A stretch of DNA of 42,420 bases from contig JANWZA010000063.1 in the NCBI GenBank assembly GCA_025054775.1, positions 1 through 42,420 on the forward strand. The letters are read 5' to 3'. This document shows positions 1-9,174 of this stretch, piece after piece. A model generated the notes under the pieces. The model was not told the origin of the DNA, did no database searches, and worked only from the letters and a program-made list of their open reading frames with translations. The first letter of the stretch is position 1, and every line of letters begins with the position of its first letter. The stretch is from Microscillaceae bacterium. Lineage in GTDB: Bacteria > Bacteroidota > Bacteroidia > Cytophagales > Microscillaceae. Position numbers and translations under genes: made by a program.

Positions 1-1
1 A

Positions 2-358
2 AGAACTTATGAATGGAAAGTTATCAACCCAACCGCTGGCTACTATCGCTTAAAACAAATTGATTTTAACCAAACTTTAAGCTATTCAGGGGTAGTATTT
101 GTTAAAGGGTTTGATAACTCCCATGCTATTACCTTAATGCCTAATCCGAGCAACGAATACCTAAACCTTACCCTACCTTTGGCAGGCAACGAAACCGCTT
201 GGCTAACTATTTGCGACCTTCACGGCAAAGTAATTTGGCAAGGTAGCACACAAGGTGATTTGCAATGGAATGTGAGTAATTGGGCAAACGGAGTATATTT
301 GTTGCAAGTGCGTACTTCTCAGGGAGTACAATACAGAAAGTTTGTTGTGAATAAATAG
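2..358 (+). CDS. C-terminal fragment of a T9SS-secreted protein (type A sorting domain)
   Basis: The frame is open from the left edge, so the 5' part of the gene lies outside the window. The visible 118 residues begin with a stretch containing GYYRLKQIDFNQTLSYS, the linker often found just before the sorting domain of Bacteroidota secreted proteins. The end then has the features of a type A T9SS C-terminal domain: MPNPSNEYLNL, a central DLHGKVI strand, NGVYLLQV, and a final basic strand ending in RKFVVNK. In the family this domain directs export through the outer membrane by T9SS and is then removed. The function of the missing N-terminal part cannot be judged. The PorP/SprF and PorT genes elsewhere in the window fit with an active T9SS. 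Confidence 0.88.
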   Translation, partial: RTYEWKVINPTAGYYRLKQIDFNQTLSYSGVVFVKGFDNSHAITLMPNPSNEYLNLTLPLAGNETAWLTICDLHGKVIWQGSTQGDLQWNVSNWANGVYLLQVRTSQGVQYRKFVVNK

Positions 359-396
359 GTTTTCTTGCGGTTTTTTTTCAATTCTCTCGCCTTTTT

Positions 397-433
397 AGAC
401 TTTCCTGATTTAGTATAAGGGAAAGTTTTTTTT
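397..433 (+). terminator. Intrinsic terminator after the T9SS cargo gene
   Basis: ACTTTCC (399-405) pairs with GGAAAGT (420-426), with possible extra A-T and G-T pairs outside. A run of eight T follows at 426-433. It lies 40 bp after the stop codon of the cargo fragment. The T run touches the -33 element of the next promoter. Confidence 0.6.
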
Positions 434-462
434 GTTTATTTAACAAAAAAAATGTATCTTTG
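431..462 (+). promoter_or_regulatory. Bacteroidota-type promoter for the OmpA-1168 aa operon
   Basis: A TTTG (-33) at 431-434 and TATCTTTG (-7, fits TAnnTTTG) at 455-462 are separated by 20 bp. Transcription would start near 468, about 40 nt before the ATG at 510. The motif is that of the primary sigma factor of this phylum, which is encoded at 25507-26370. Confidence 0.6.
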
Positions 463-509
463 GTTTGAACTTAAAACACATAAAAAAATGAAACCCCAAC
501 CCTAGGCAC

Positions 510-1652
510 ATGAAATTTCTTTTAACTTACCTATCCATTTGCTTGATAAACAGAATTTTAATTGCTCAAAATTTAGTTCCAAATGGTAGTTTTGAGCAAT
601 ATAGCCGTTGCCCTGTGGGTTTGGGTGAGGTGAAGAACAAAGTCGTAGCTGAATGGTATGCCAACCCCAAAGATTGTACGCCTGATTTTTACCATAGTTG
701 CAATAAAAATAATTTCGGTGTCCCTAAAAATCTTTGTGGTGAAATGCCCGCCCAGCATGGTGAGGGCTATGTAGGTATGATTATACGTATTGGCGAAAGT
801 AATTTTGATATGATGCACCCTTATCACCTTCGCGATTTGCTCTACCGCGAGCATATTGCAGTAAAACTCACCGAACCATTAAAAGCAAACCACACTTACC
901 GCTTTCAAATGTACGTTGCCTTGTCTGATTATTCTAACTATGCCATAGGAAATTTAGGAGTTTTATTCACTCATTTTCCCTTGGAAATAGAGGAAGACAC
1001 TGAGTATGCTCCACAAATCTTGTTCAAACAACCGATAACTATGAAAAAAAATTGGCACCTTTTGAGCGATACTTTGATTGCCAAAGGCAATGAAACGCAC
1101 CTGATTATCGGCAATTTTGACCGATACAGAAACCGAAAACTACAAAAACTTTACGAAAATAAAAAAGATAAAGAACGCTTTAACTACAACCGTGCTTACT
1201 ACTATTTTGACAATATCTCCTTAGAATTGATACACCAACCCAACCCCGACGAACCTATTCTGAGCAACTCCCAAGAGATAAACACTCCCCTTGGAAAAAT
1301 TGAAAAAGGCAAAAAAATTACACTCAAAAATATTTTTTTTGACTTTGACAAAGCCGAACTTCTGCCCGCTTCTTTTGCCGAATTAGATAAATTAGCCCTC
1401 ACTTTACACGCCTTTCCTAAACTTAATGCCTTTATTTTAGGGCATACCGATAGCATCGGAACAGAACAAAAAAATCAACTCCTCTCAGAAGAAAGAGCAA
1501 AAAGGGTAGTACAATACCTTGAAAAGAAAGGTATTAGCTCCAAAAGATTAAGAGCAAAGGGCTTTGGAGAAAGCCAACCCATTGACACCAACAGCACCCC
1601 CGAAGGCAGACAAAATAACCGCCGTGTTGAAGCTATTTTGCGCGAGGACTAA
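510..1652 (+). CDS. OmpA-family outer-membrane protein
   Basis: This 380-residue protein has a signal peptide ending around LIAQ (residues 16-19), then an N-terminal domain opening with NLVPNGSFE, a module common in Bacteroidota surface proteins. The C-terminal ~110 residues are an OmpA domain: IFFDFDKAELLPAS, the HTDSIGT loop, LSEERAKRVVQYL, and GFGESQPIDTN ending in NNRRVEAIL. In the family this domain binds peptidoglycan non-covalently, so the protein probably links the outer membrane to the cell wall. An upstream ATG at 488 runs into a stop after five codons, so 510 is the start. The next gene begins 11 bp after the stop, suggesting one operon. The ligand of the N-terminal domain is unknown. 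Confidence 0.9.
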   Translation: MKFLLTYLSICLINRILIAQNLVPNGSFEQYSRCPVGLGEVKNKVVAEWYANPKDCTPDFYHSCNKNNFGVPKNLCGEMPAQHGEGYVGMIIRIGESNFDMMHPYHLRDLLYREHIAVKLTEPLKANHTYRFQMYVALSDYSNYAIGNLGVLFTHFPLEIEEDTEYAPQILFKQPITMKKNWHLLSDTLIAKGNETHLIIGNFDRYRNRKLQKLYENKKDKERFNYNRAYYYFDNISLELIHQPNPDEPILSNSQEINTPLGKIEKGKKITLKNIFFDFDKAELLPASFAELDKLALTLHAFPKLNAFILGHTDSIGTEQKNQLLSEERAKRVVQYLEKKGISSKRLRAKGFGESQPIDTNSTPEGRQNNRRVEAILRED

Positions 1653-1663
1653 AAACCAAAATC

Positions 1664-4600
1664 ATGAAATTTTACTCCTTTTTTATCCCGTTTTTTGTGC
1701 TAATAATAAATCACAGCTTCGCTCAAATTTCTGAAAAATGTATTTGGATAAAACTACAAAAGATTGTTGTATTACAAGATACGCTTACGCTTATTCCAAA
1801 TACAATTCAATTTTTGGACAAAAAAAAGCAACATGTTAATGTAATTTTTCAATATAAACCACATTTACAAAAGCTTGAAATTGATAGCTTATCGCTTACA
1901 AAATACGACTCTTTGTGGCTTTGTTATCAAACTTTTCCCTTCAATCTTGCTCAAAAAAAATTCAAAAGAAATCCTATTTTATTAGACTCCATTCAATTTT
2001 ATCAAGACTATAACCAAACTCAAAAACCTATTCTCTTGGAAAAAAGAGAGGAGTTCTTGAATATTGAAGGCTTAAATACCACAGGGAATATTGTGCGAGG
2101 TATATCGTTTGGAAATACCCAAAATGTATTTGTAAACTCCTCTCTCAACTTACAAATTGATGGAAAAATTAGCGAGGATATTGGTATCAAAGCTACGATT
2201 ACAGACCAAAACGTCCCCTTTCAACCCGAGGGAAATACACAAACTATTCAGCAATTTGACCGCGTCTTGGTACAACTTACACAAAAAAAAAATACCCTTA
2301 CTGCTGGGGATATTGTATTCAGAAATAAAGAAAACCACTTCTTGAAGTATTACAAAAACGTACAGGGTACACTTTTAGAAACCCAACATAAGGCTTGGGA
2401 TAAGGACAAAACTGCTATCACTACCTTTGGTATTGCCCTTGCCAAAGGCAAATTTGCTTCTATCCAAGTGCCTGCTCTGGAAGGAATACAAGGACCTTAC
2501 AGACTAACAGGACCTAACGGAGAGCGATTTATTGTAGTAATTGCCAACTCCGAAAAGGTATTTTTAGACGGAATTTTGCTTAAAAGAGGCTTCAATTTGG
2601 ACTATGTAATTGACTATAACAATGCTGAAATTACCTTTACCAATCAAGTTCTTATTACACAATTTAGCCGAATTAGAGTAGATTTTGAGTATGCAGAACG
2701 CAATTTTAACCGAACTATTTGGCAACTTTCTCACGAAAATAGCTACAAAAAACTTAATTTTTTGGCAAATATTTATCAAGAAAGTGATAACCCAAATGCC
2801 CCTGTAAATATCAATCTTACTAACGAAGACCGCCTTTCCTTGCGCGAAGCAGGCAATAATATCCGCCTTGCTTTTGTCAATGGTATTGACTCTACAGGCT
2901 TTTTACAAGGGCAAATTATGTACGAAAAACGAGATACTTTGGTAAATAATATCCTCTTCAGGGGAATTTTAGTAGCCTCTAATAATCCTAATAAGGCTTT
3001 TTTTAGAGTAACTTTTTCGCAAGTAGGGCAAAATAAAGGCAATTATATTCGCAAAACAGGTACGGCTAATGGGCAAGTTTTCCAATGGGTTGCTCCACAA
3101 AATGGTATCCCACAAGGAGATTTTGAACCAATACGGCTCATTACGCCTCCTAATCGTAAACGCATGATTGCCCTAAAAAGCGATTATTTATTTAATAAAA
3201 ATGAAAAGATTTATCTTGAAACGGCTTTCTCTCACCAAGATTTGAACCTTTTTTCACAAAAAGATAACGAACAGAATAATGGAAATGCTTTGAAAATAGG
3301 TTATCAAATTCAAGAAAAAGAGGTAAAATTTTTATCCAAGTATCGCTATAACATGGGCATAGATTATGAATTTACAGATAGTTTTTTTAAGCCCATAGAC
3401 CGATTTCGGTACATAGAATTTGACCGTGATTGGAGTGTGAATATTGATACAACTCAAATTCAAGACCATATTTTTAGCCTACAAACAGGGCTAAAAAATG
3501 AAAAAAATGACCTCTTAACCTATAAATTAGTTCGTAGAATACGCCCCGAACAGGTTGATGGTTCACAACATTTAGCACAAATAGAGCAACAAATTTTACG
3601 AAATTTAAGACTAAAAGCTCATTTTTTTCAAATGAATAATACGCAAAAAGAAGTAAAATCGGTATGGAACAGGCTCAATATGGAGTTAAATTACACACTC
3701 AAAAATTGGCAAATGAGCTATCAATTTAATTTGGATAAAAATAAAATTAGTACCAAACAAACCGATTCATTGCTTACAACAGCTATGTTTTTTGAAGAAA
3801 ATCGCTTTTATTTGAAGCGAAGCGATAGCTTGCAAAAGTTTATTTTTAGCATAGAATATATAGATAGAAACGACTTTTTACCACAAGAAGGAAAGATAAA
3901 ACCCTATCTTTATTCGCAAACTTGGAACTTACAAATGCAAAAAAGAATACGTAATAACCAAGATTTTAACCTCATAGCTACTTACCGAACTATGCAAAAT
4001 AGATTAGGAAGTGCTATTCCTGTGGCTAATTTTATCCCTCAAAATATTCAAGGCAGGTTAGACTATAATGCTACTTTTTGGGATAAACATCTACGCTCTG
4101 AACTCATGCTCAACACTGCCACAGGGCAAGAATTGAAACGCGAATTTCAATATATTGCCGTAACCAATGGCATTGGTACGCACACCTGGCGCGATGATAA
4201 CGGTGATGGCATACAAGATTTGAATGAATTTTATTTAGCGATTAACCCCGATGAAAGGCAATTTATCAAAGTTTTTTTGCCCACAAACGAATATCTGAAG
4301 GCTTTTGTCTATAATTTTAGCTACCGTCTGAATGCAGAAATGCCACGCAGTTGGCAAAAATCTGTAAATCCGTATTACAAATTTTGGAGTAAATTTTCCC
4401 TAAATACCGTTTATACACTCAACCGTAGAAGTACAAAAGCCGATATTAGCATGCGTTTTTTACCTTTTGGACAAAACATTTTTGCTGATGAGGTATTAGC
4501 CACACAAGCAAATTTGAGAAATACGCTGTTTTTTAATCGTAATAATGCCAAGCAAGGGGCAGATTTCACCTACCTACAAACACAAAACAAACAACTCTTG

Positions 4601-5170
4601 AATAGTGGTTTTGAGTTGCGTACTCAACAAGAAATTCGGCTCAACTATCGTAAAAATTTGCACAAAAATTGGAACTTACGCCTTACGTTAAGCCAAAATA
4701 ATCAGGTAAATCGCTCTGATTTTTTAGCTGCACGTAACTTTGCTTTGCGTACTCAACAAATTAGCCCAGAGGTAAGCTATCAGCCTAATAATGACACGCG
4801 TTTTACCATTACTTACACGCTTTCGGATAAGAAAAACATCCTCAAACCTGAAAGTTTACCTCCTGATTTTCGCCCTGAAGTGGCACAAATTCAGCAAATT
4901 CAGGGGGAAATTCGGTGGAATAAGAGCAGTAAACGTAGCCTTTTGGCTAACCTTCGGTATTGGAATATTCGCTACCAAGGAGAAGCAAATAGCCCTGTGG
5001 GTTATGAAATGTTAGAGGCACTTCGCATAGGTAAAAATTGGACTTGGAACCTCACTTGGCAACAACGTTTGGCAAATGGCTTACAGCTAAACCTCACCTA
5101 TGAAGGACGTAAAAGCCCTAATATTCCGCTTGTAAATATTGGAAGGGTGCAACTAGCGGCATTATTTTAA
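1664..5170 (+). CDS. Large predicted outer-membrane beta-barrel protein with a SprA-like segment
   Basis: This 1168-residue protein starts with a signal peptide (hydrophobic residues 3-20, ending HSFAQ). Residues about 141-206 (GNIVRGISFGNTQNVFVNSS, then ITDQNVPFQPEGNTQ and QFDRVLVQL) closely recall a segment of SprA, the huge T9SS translocon barrel of gliding bacteria. Near residue 843 there is an acidic DDNGDGIQDLNEF stretch, also typical of SprA-like proteins. The second half is rich in alternating aromatic and polar strands, and the C-terminus ends in a hydrophobic/aromatic pattern (VQLAALF), as expected for a barrel. SprA itself is about twice this length, so this is not SprA but may be a shorter relative. 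It sits 11 bp after the OmpA-family gene and converges on the tolC-like gene 14 bp away. The function is not known. Confidence 0.72.
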   Translation: MKFYSFFIPFFVLIINHSFAQISEKCIWIKLQKIVVLQDTLTLIPNTIQFLDKKKQHVNVIFQYKPHLQKLEIDSLSLTKYDSLWLCYQTFPFNLAQKKFKRNPILLDSIQFYQDYNQTQKPILLEKREEFLNIEGLNTTGNIVRGISFGNTQNVFVNSSLNLQIDGKISEDIGIKATITDQNVPFQPEGNTQTIQQFDRVLVQLTQKKNTLTAGDIVFRNKENHFLKYYKNVQGTLLETQHKAWDKDKTAITTFGIALAKGKFASIQVPALEGIQGPYRLTGPNGERFIVVIANSEKVFLDGILLKRGFNLDYVIDYNNAEITFTNQVLITQFSRIRVDFEYAERNFNRTIWQLSHENSYKKLNFLANIYQESDNPNAPVNINLTNEDRLSLREAGNNIRLAFVNGIDSTGFLQGQIMYEKRDTLVNNILFRGILVASNNPNKAFFRVTFSQVGQNKGNYIRKTGTANGQVFQWVAPQNGIPQGDFEPIRLITPPNRKRMIALKSDYLFNKNEKIYLETAFSHQDLNLFSQKDNEQNNGNALKIGYQIQEKEVKFLSKYRYNMGIDYEFTDSFFKPIDRFRYIEFDRDWSVNIDTTQIQDHIFSLQTGLKNEKNDLLTYKLVRRIRPEQVDGSQHLAQIEQQILRNLRLKAHFFQMNNTQKEVKSVWNRLNMELNYTLKNWQMSYQFNLDKNKISTKQTDSLLTTAMFFEENRFYLKRSDSLQKFIFSIEYIDRNDFLPQEGKIKPYLYSQTWNLQMQKRIRNNQDFNLIATYRTMQNRLGSAIPVANFIPQNIQGRLDYNATFWDKHLRSELMLNTATGQELKREFQYIAVTNGIGTHTWRDDNGDGIQDLNEFYLAINPDERQFIKVFLPTNEYLKAFVYNFSYRLNAEMPRSWQKSVNPYYKFWSKFSLNTVYTLNRRSTKADISMRFLPFGQNIFADEVLATQANLRNTLFFNRNNAKQGADFTYLQTQNKQLLNSGFELRTQQEIRLNYRKNLHKNWNLRLTLSQNNQVNRSDFLAARNFALRTQQISPEVSYQPNNDTRFTITYTLSDKKNILKPESLPPDFRPEVAQIQQIQGEIRWNKSSKRSLLANLRYWNIRYQGEANSPVGYEMLEALRIGKNWTWNLTWQQRLANGLQLNLTYEGRKSPNIPLVNIGRVQLAALF

Positions 5171-5184
5171 CCTTGTGCAATTTT

Positions 5185-6504
5185 CTAGAAATTTTTCTGA
5201 ATTAGCCCACCACTTAGCCGCAATAGGTTCAGCTCAGCTACTTTCGCATTGAACAAAGCCTCAATCAAACGGCTTTCCGTAGTAATGACGTTGCGTTGCA
5301 CTTCGCGTAGTTCCAAGGGGGTGGAAGCTCCAACTTTGTATCGTTCAAGGGCAATTGCTACATTTTGGCGAGCAATTTCTAGGTTTTCTTTTTCCAGTTG
5401 GGCAAGCAAAATAACATTTTCATAATGCTTAAATATTTGCAGAAGTTGCGACTCAAGGTTCAAAGTTTGGTTTTTAAGTTGTTGGTCCTGCATTAGGATT
5501 TGTAATTTGGCATTTTGTTCTAATCGGTTTTGGTTAAATCCATTAAAGATATTGAAAGTAGCTGTAAGCCCATAACCTACTCCAAAGTTACGACTACTTA
5601 CCAAAAAACCAGCTTGCGAGGTAAGGTAATTGAAACTTCCGTTAGCGTTCAAATCCACTTGCGGAAGCCGTAAGGCTTGCGTAGCTCGTAGGTTTAATTC
5701 ACTCATTTGGCGTTGCATTTGGGTAGTTTTGAGGCTAATATTATTGGTTTTTGCTTCATTCCAGAGGGTTTCCCATGTCAATTTAGGAGCTAAAACGAGG
5801 CTATCATTTATTTCAAAATCAGTTTCCAAAGGTCGCACTATGAGCGTGTTGAGGGCGATTTTAGCATTTACAATTTGCTGTTTTTGACTCAAAATAGCCG
5901 ATTTATCCGTATTAAAATCTACCTGTGCGTTCAAAAATTCAACCTTTGAACCTGTACCAATTTCGTATTTTGACTTTGCCAAATCTAACCTTTGTTGGGA
6001 AATAAGAAGGTTATTCTCTAAGGATTTGAGCCGTTGCTTCTGCTGAATGATGTTATAGTAAGCCAAACAAACTTGAAAAATAGTATTTTCTATTTGGTCT
6101 TTTAGTATGTTTTCGCTTATATCCGTAATTAGCCCTAAACGTTGGCGATTAACAAACATCAACCCACCGTCATAAATAGTCCAGTTCAAATTAAGGGTAG
6201 TATTAAAGTTACGTGTGGCAGCGGCATTTCTTTCATTAGTATTGCCTGAGATAAATTTTTGTTTAACGTTTTCACTTCTTCCATTAAACACAGTAATACT
6301 AGTGAGGGTTGGCAAGAATCCAGCGTTTCCCAAGGTGTTATTGTTCTGTTCAATTTGTACCTGACTTTTAGCTACTTTGAGCGAATAATTATTTTGTATA
6401 GCATAAGCAATAGCTTCGCTCAATTTGAGTTCATTCTGAGCCCAGAGTAGATCTTTCGGGCAGGAAAGCATTACCCAAACTAGAAAAAAAATTTTTTTTT
6501 TCAT
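5185..6504 (-). CDS. TolC-family outer-membrane efflux protein
   Basis: This 439-residue protein has a signal peptide (residues 1-22, ending LLWAQ) and the two-fold repeat of the TolC/OEP family. Each half opens with helix-forming segments such as LSEAIAYAIQNNYSLKVAKS and later WNEAKTNNISLKTTQMQ. Both halves carry long Q/N/L/A-rich helices that would form the periplasmic tunnel. In the family a trimer acts as the exit duct of RND, ABC or MFS pumps. No inner-membrane pump or adaptor gene is adjacent, so its partner must be encoded elsewhere. The gene follows patatin and vWA genes on the same strand with a 68-bp gap. It may be co-transcribed with them or use its own weak promoter at 6530. Confidence 0.92.
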   Translation of the reverse strand: MKKKIFFLVWVMLSCPKDLLWAQNELKLSEAIAYAIQNNYSLKVAKSQVQIEQNNNTLGNAGFLPTLTSITVFNGRSENVKQKFISGNTNERNAAATRNFNTTLNLNWTIYDGGLMFVNRQRLGLITDISENILKDQIENTIFQVCLAYYNIIQQKQRLKSLENNLLISQQRLDLAKSKYEIGTGSKVEFLNAQVDFNTDKSAILSQKQQIVNAKIALNTLIVRPLETDFEINDSLVLAPKLTWETLWNEAKTNNISLKTTQMQRQMSELNLRATQALRLPQVDLNANGSFNYLTSQAGFLVSSRNFGVGYGLTATFNIFNGFNQNRLEQNAKLQILMQDQQLKNQTLNLESQLLQIFKHYENVILLAQLEKENLEIARQNVAIALERYKVGASTPLELREVQRNVITTESRLIEALFNAKVAELNLLRLSGGLIQKNF

Positions 6505-6529
6505 AGGATTGTAGGGTGAAATGATGTGC

Positions 6530-6537
6530 CAAAATTA
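6530..6537 (-). promoter_or_regulatory. Possible -7 box for the tolC-like gene
   Basis: Reading the minus strand, TAATTTTG matches TAnnTTTG 26 bp upstream of the tolC-like start codon. I see no clear TTTG at the -33 position, so the call is tentative. Confidence 0.35.
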
Positions 6538-6572
6538 GAAAAATATTTTAGTTTTAGGGTATGGGATTAGGT

Positions 6573-7583
6573 TTATAGAAATACTTTTCTCACATCACAG
6601 GTAGAGCGATGTCCAAGAGCGTCATAATTTTCTTTGAGCCATTGGTCTGCGGTTTGTCTGCCGAGCTTGCGAAGTTTTTGCAGAAAACTCCATGTAGCGT
6701 TGTATTTGCTAGATACCCCTAGACGTTCCATCTCTTTGGGCGGGGCAATGTTATGAATATTCAGATTACGAAGTTTACCTTCGGTATTAATGCCCTTTTC
6801 CAATAATTTCTGTACAAATTGTATCTTTCGCATTTCGTACATAAGTGTGGCATTAAAGCTAATTGTATTTATTCTATCGCGAATTTCAACGGCTGTTTTA
6901 GGAATATAATCAATCTCTATGGGATTGATTTGTACCAAAACAATATCTTCGGTTTCTGTATCATCAATGAGGGGGAAAATGGGTGGATTTCCCATGAAGC
7001 CTCCGTCCCAGTAAGCTTCTCCATTGATTTCTACGGCTTTGAACAAATACGGCAAACAAGCGGAAGCCATTACCGCTTCGGCACACATTTCCTCGTTATG
7101 GAATACCTTGGCACGTGCAGTTTTCACGTTAGTAGCACAAACAAAGAGTTTGATTGCTTTGCTTTTTCGTAAAACTTCAAAATCTACCAATTCCTCTAAC
7201 AAGTCTTTAAGTGGGTTCAAGTTAATCGGATTATACTGATAGGGGGAGAATATGGCTGTAAATATATCCATGAAGTTATAGCCCCAAGAGTAGTCTAATC
7301 TTCCGTTTCCAAAGAGTCGGTCAATCCAACTGGGTTGAAAAATGGATTTGCGGTGCTGTTCGGCAATTTTTCGCCAAAATTTTTCTAGCATCTGAATAGC
7401 TCCTTGCCTTCCCCCGATGTGCATGCCATAGGCAACCATAGTAGCATTCATTGCTCCTGCACTCGTGCCACAAATTCCTTCTATTACAATACTTTCGGCT
7501 TCTAGTAAACGTTCTAAAACCCCCCATGTGAAGGCTCCGTGTGAGCCACCGCCTTGCAAAGCCAAATCAATGGTTTTGAACAT
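6573..7583 (-). CDS. Patatin-like phospholipase
   Basis: This 336-residue protein has all hallmarks of a patatin-fold serine lipase: the oxyanion-hole loop GGGSHG (residues 11-16), the nucleophile elbow GTSAG (39-43, Ser41), and the catalytic Asp in DGG (193-195). There is no signal peptide, so it should be cytosolic or peripheral on the inner membrane. The C-terminus has RSTCDVRKVF, a conserved tail of this bacterial patatin subfamily. Family members release fatty acids from phospholipids. The start codon is one base after the stop of the vWA gene upstream, so the two are almost certainly translated from one mRNA. No cyclic-nucleotide synthase is nearby, so a CBASS role like that of CapV has no support here. 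Confidence 0.93.
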   Translation of the reverse strand: MFKTIDLALQGGGSHGAFTWGVLERLLEAESIVIEGICGTSAGAMNATMVAYGMHIGGRQGAIQMLEKFWRKIAEQHRKSIFQPSWIDRLFGNGRLDYSWGYNFMDIFTAIFSPYQYNPINLNPLKDLLEELVDFEVLRKSKAIKLFVCATNVKTARAKVFHNEEMCAEAVMASACLPYLFKAVEINGEAYWDGGFMGNPPIFPLIDDTETEDIVLVQINPIEIDYIPKTAVEIRDRINTISFNATLMYEMRKIQFVQKLLEKGINTEGKLRNLNIHNIAPPKEMERLGVSSKYNATWSFLQKLRKLGRQTADQWLKENYDALGHRSTCDVRKVFL

Positions 7584-7584
7584 A

Positions 7585-8256
7585 CTATACGCTACTAGCT
7601 ATGGCATCTAAAATAGTTTGATAATCTACCTCACTTAGCCCTTCTCCTGCCTTAGAAGGATATTGAATAGTATTTTCCCAGTGATTAGCAATATCTGTCC
7701 AAGCGTATGCATCAGGAGCGTACACAATGAGCCGTTTAGAGGAGCGGCTCATGAATTGTCCATCCCAGTGGTCTGAAAGTTCATCAAAGTTTTTAGGCAT
7801 ATTAGCAGGATAGTTAGCAGGTTTTCTACCTTCGTTCTTTTCTAGTTCGTGGGTGCTAGCGTCGGTCCACACTACGATAATTTGGCGTTTTTTATCCCCT
7901 GTGGTATTCCAATCGGAGTGTATTGCTAAAAAAATAGCCTCTAGACCATTTTCAGGTTCATCGCCTCCCCCTTCAGCACGTAAGCTATCTACAAAAGCCT
8001 GAAACTGCTCACGTTGACTGGGTAAGACAAAGAAATCAGAAACTCGCATGGCATCGTTACCATCATAATAATAATCCTTAAAAGCAATTACCTTGACGCG
8101 AAGAGTATCTATGGCTTTTCCTTTGGCTTGCATCACTGCATCCAGGTCTTCATAAAATTTAAGTGCATTTTCTTTTACTTTACCGATAATAGGCGACATA
8201 CTGCCTGTGGTATCAATACACATCACAATATCTACGGTATATTTCAGCCCTTGCAT
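7585..8256 (-). CDS. von Willebrand factor type A domain protein
   Basis: The 223-residue protein is essentially one vWA domain. A MIDAS metal-binding motif lies at residues 15-19 (DTTGS, a variant of DxSxS), followed by VIAFKDYYYDG, the loop GGGDEPENGLEA, and VVWTDAS. The GGGD.PE loop resembles vWA domains of eukaryotic alpha-kinase (vWKA-like) proteins and integrin-like bacterial proteins. No signal peptide or membrane segment is visible, so it should be cytosolic. vWA domains usually act as metal-dependent protein-binding modules. Its stop codon is one base before the patatin start, which suggests the two products act together. The role of the pair is unknown. Confidence 0.88.
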   Translation of the reverse strand: MQGLKYTVDIVMCIDTTGSMSPIIGKVKENALKFYEDLDAVMQAKGKAIDTLRVKVIAFKDYYYDGNDAMRVSDFFVLPSQREQFQAFVDSLRAEGGGDEPENGLEAIFLAIHSDWNTTGDKKRQIIVVWTDASTHELEKNEGRKPANYPANMPKNFDELSDHWDGQFMSRSSKRLIVYAPDAYAWTDIANHWENTIQYPSKAGEGLSEVDYQTILDAIASSV

Positions 8257-8377
8257 AGGTTAGGAGGTATATTTTTAAGTTATGAACTGTTATGTTGAAG
8301 GAAGATAAAATTACAAACTCAAATTTTTTGCAGATTTTAGCTTATTTTATTTATATGACCAAAAACATAAAACCTAA

Positions 8378-8947
8378 TCACGAGCTAATAGCTTGGCAAA
8401 TTTTAGCGAAAATCTCTTCTATAGTACCGATACCATAAACAGCTACAAATTTGCCTTGCTTCTTATAATGTTCTGCTACGGGCAATGTTTCTGATTGATA
8501 AATCTTGATACGGCTACGCACCAGCATTTCGTTTTGATCATCAAACCTACCAAGTTCTTTGCCTCGTTGCAGAACTCGTCTAATTAGTTCTTTCTCCTCT
8601 ACTTCTAAGGCAATCATTTTACTCACGCTCATATTAAGTTTTTTGAGCAGATTATCTAAGGCTTGAGCTTGGGCAATAGTACGCGGAAACCCGTCGAAGA
8701 CAAAGCCTTTTGCTCCGTGGTTAGCATTCACTTTGTTTTCAATCATACCAATTACAATTTCATCAGGAACGAGCAACCCTTTACGCATTATGTCGTTAGC
8801 TTGCCTTCCCAAGGGTGTATTTGCCATTACCTCTGCTCGCAGTAGGTCACCAGTAGAAAGGTGAATGAGGTGATATTTCTCTACTAATTTTTTGCTTTGC
8901 GTACCTTTGCCTGCCCCTGGAGGCCCGAAAAGTAATATATTGAGCAT
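8378..8947 (-). CDS. adk: Adenylate kinase
   Basis: The enzyme catalyses ATP + AMP to 2 ADP in the cytosol. The P-loop GPPGAGKGT is at the N-terminus, followed by HLSTGDLLRAE (AMP site), GFVFDGFPRT, and a short lid around RGKELGRFDDQ without zinc cysteines. An upstream in-frame start at 8986 would add 13 residues (MIKYILISNLAQN). I chose 8947 because the protein then begins MLNILLFGPPG and has 189 residues, the usual length, and because the promoter at 8997-9030 would start RNA only a few bases before 8986. The gene appears monocistronic. Confidence 0.96.
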   Translation of the reverse strand: MLNILLFGPPGAGKGTQSKKLVEKYHLIHLSTGDLLRAEVMANTPLGRQANDIMRKGLLVPDEIVIGMIENKVNANHGAKGFVFDGFPRTIAQAQALDNLLKKLNMSVSKMIALEVEEKELIRRVLQRGKELGRFDDQNEMLVRSRIKIYQSETLPVAEHYKKQGKFVAVYGIGTIEEIFAKICQAISS

Positions 8948-8996
8948 ATTTTGTGCGAGATTTGAGATTAAAATGTATTTTATCATTAGTAATTAA

Positions 8997-9030
8997 CAAA
9001 GGTACGCAAAAATATTTACTTATAAGCAAA
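8997..9030 (-). promoter_or_regulatory. Promoter of adk
   Basis: On the minus strand a TTTG (-33) at 9027-9030 and TACCTTTG (-7, TAnnTTTG) at 8997-9004 are 22 bp apart. Transcription would start near 8990, giving a leader of about 43 nt to the ATG at 8947. Confidence 0.6.
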
Positions 9031-9174
9031 TATGCTAAAAATAAGTGGTAAGAAATAGCCTATTGAGGAAATAAAAAACTCTCTCAAAAGAAAGATTAGG
9101 TAGCGATATAAATTTGTGCTGTTGTAAGATAGATATGAAATTTTATTAGAATTAAATAGCTAATTTACTATTTT

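Noticed and set aside
573-854. Minus-strand frames inside the OmpA-family gene and similar overlapping frames elsewhere
   Set aside because: They lie antisense to well-supported genes and lack family features, so they are chance open frames.
6573-8256. vWA-patatin pair as a CBASS defence system
   Set aside because: No CD-NTase, Cap2 or Cap3 gene is present on either side.
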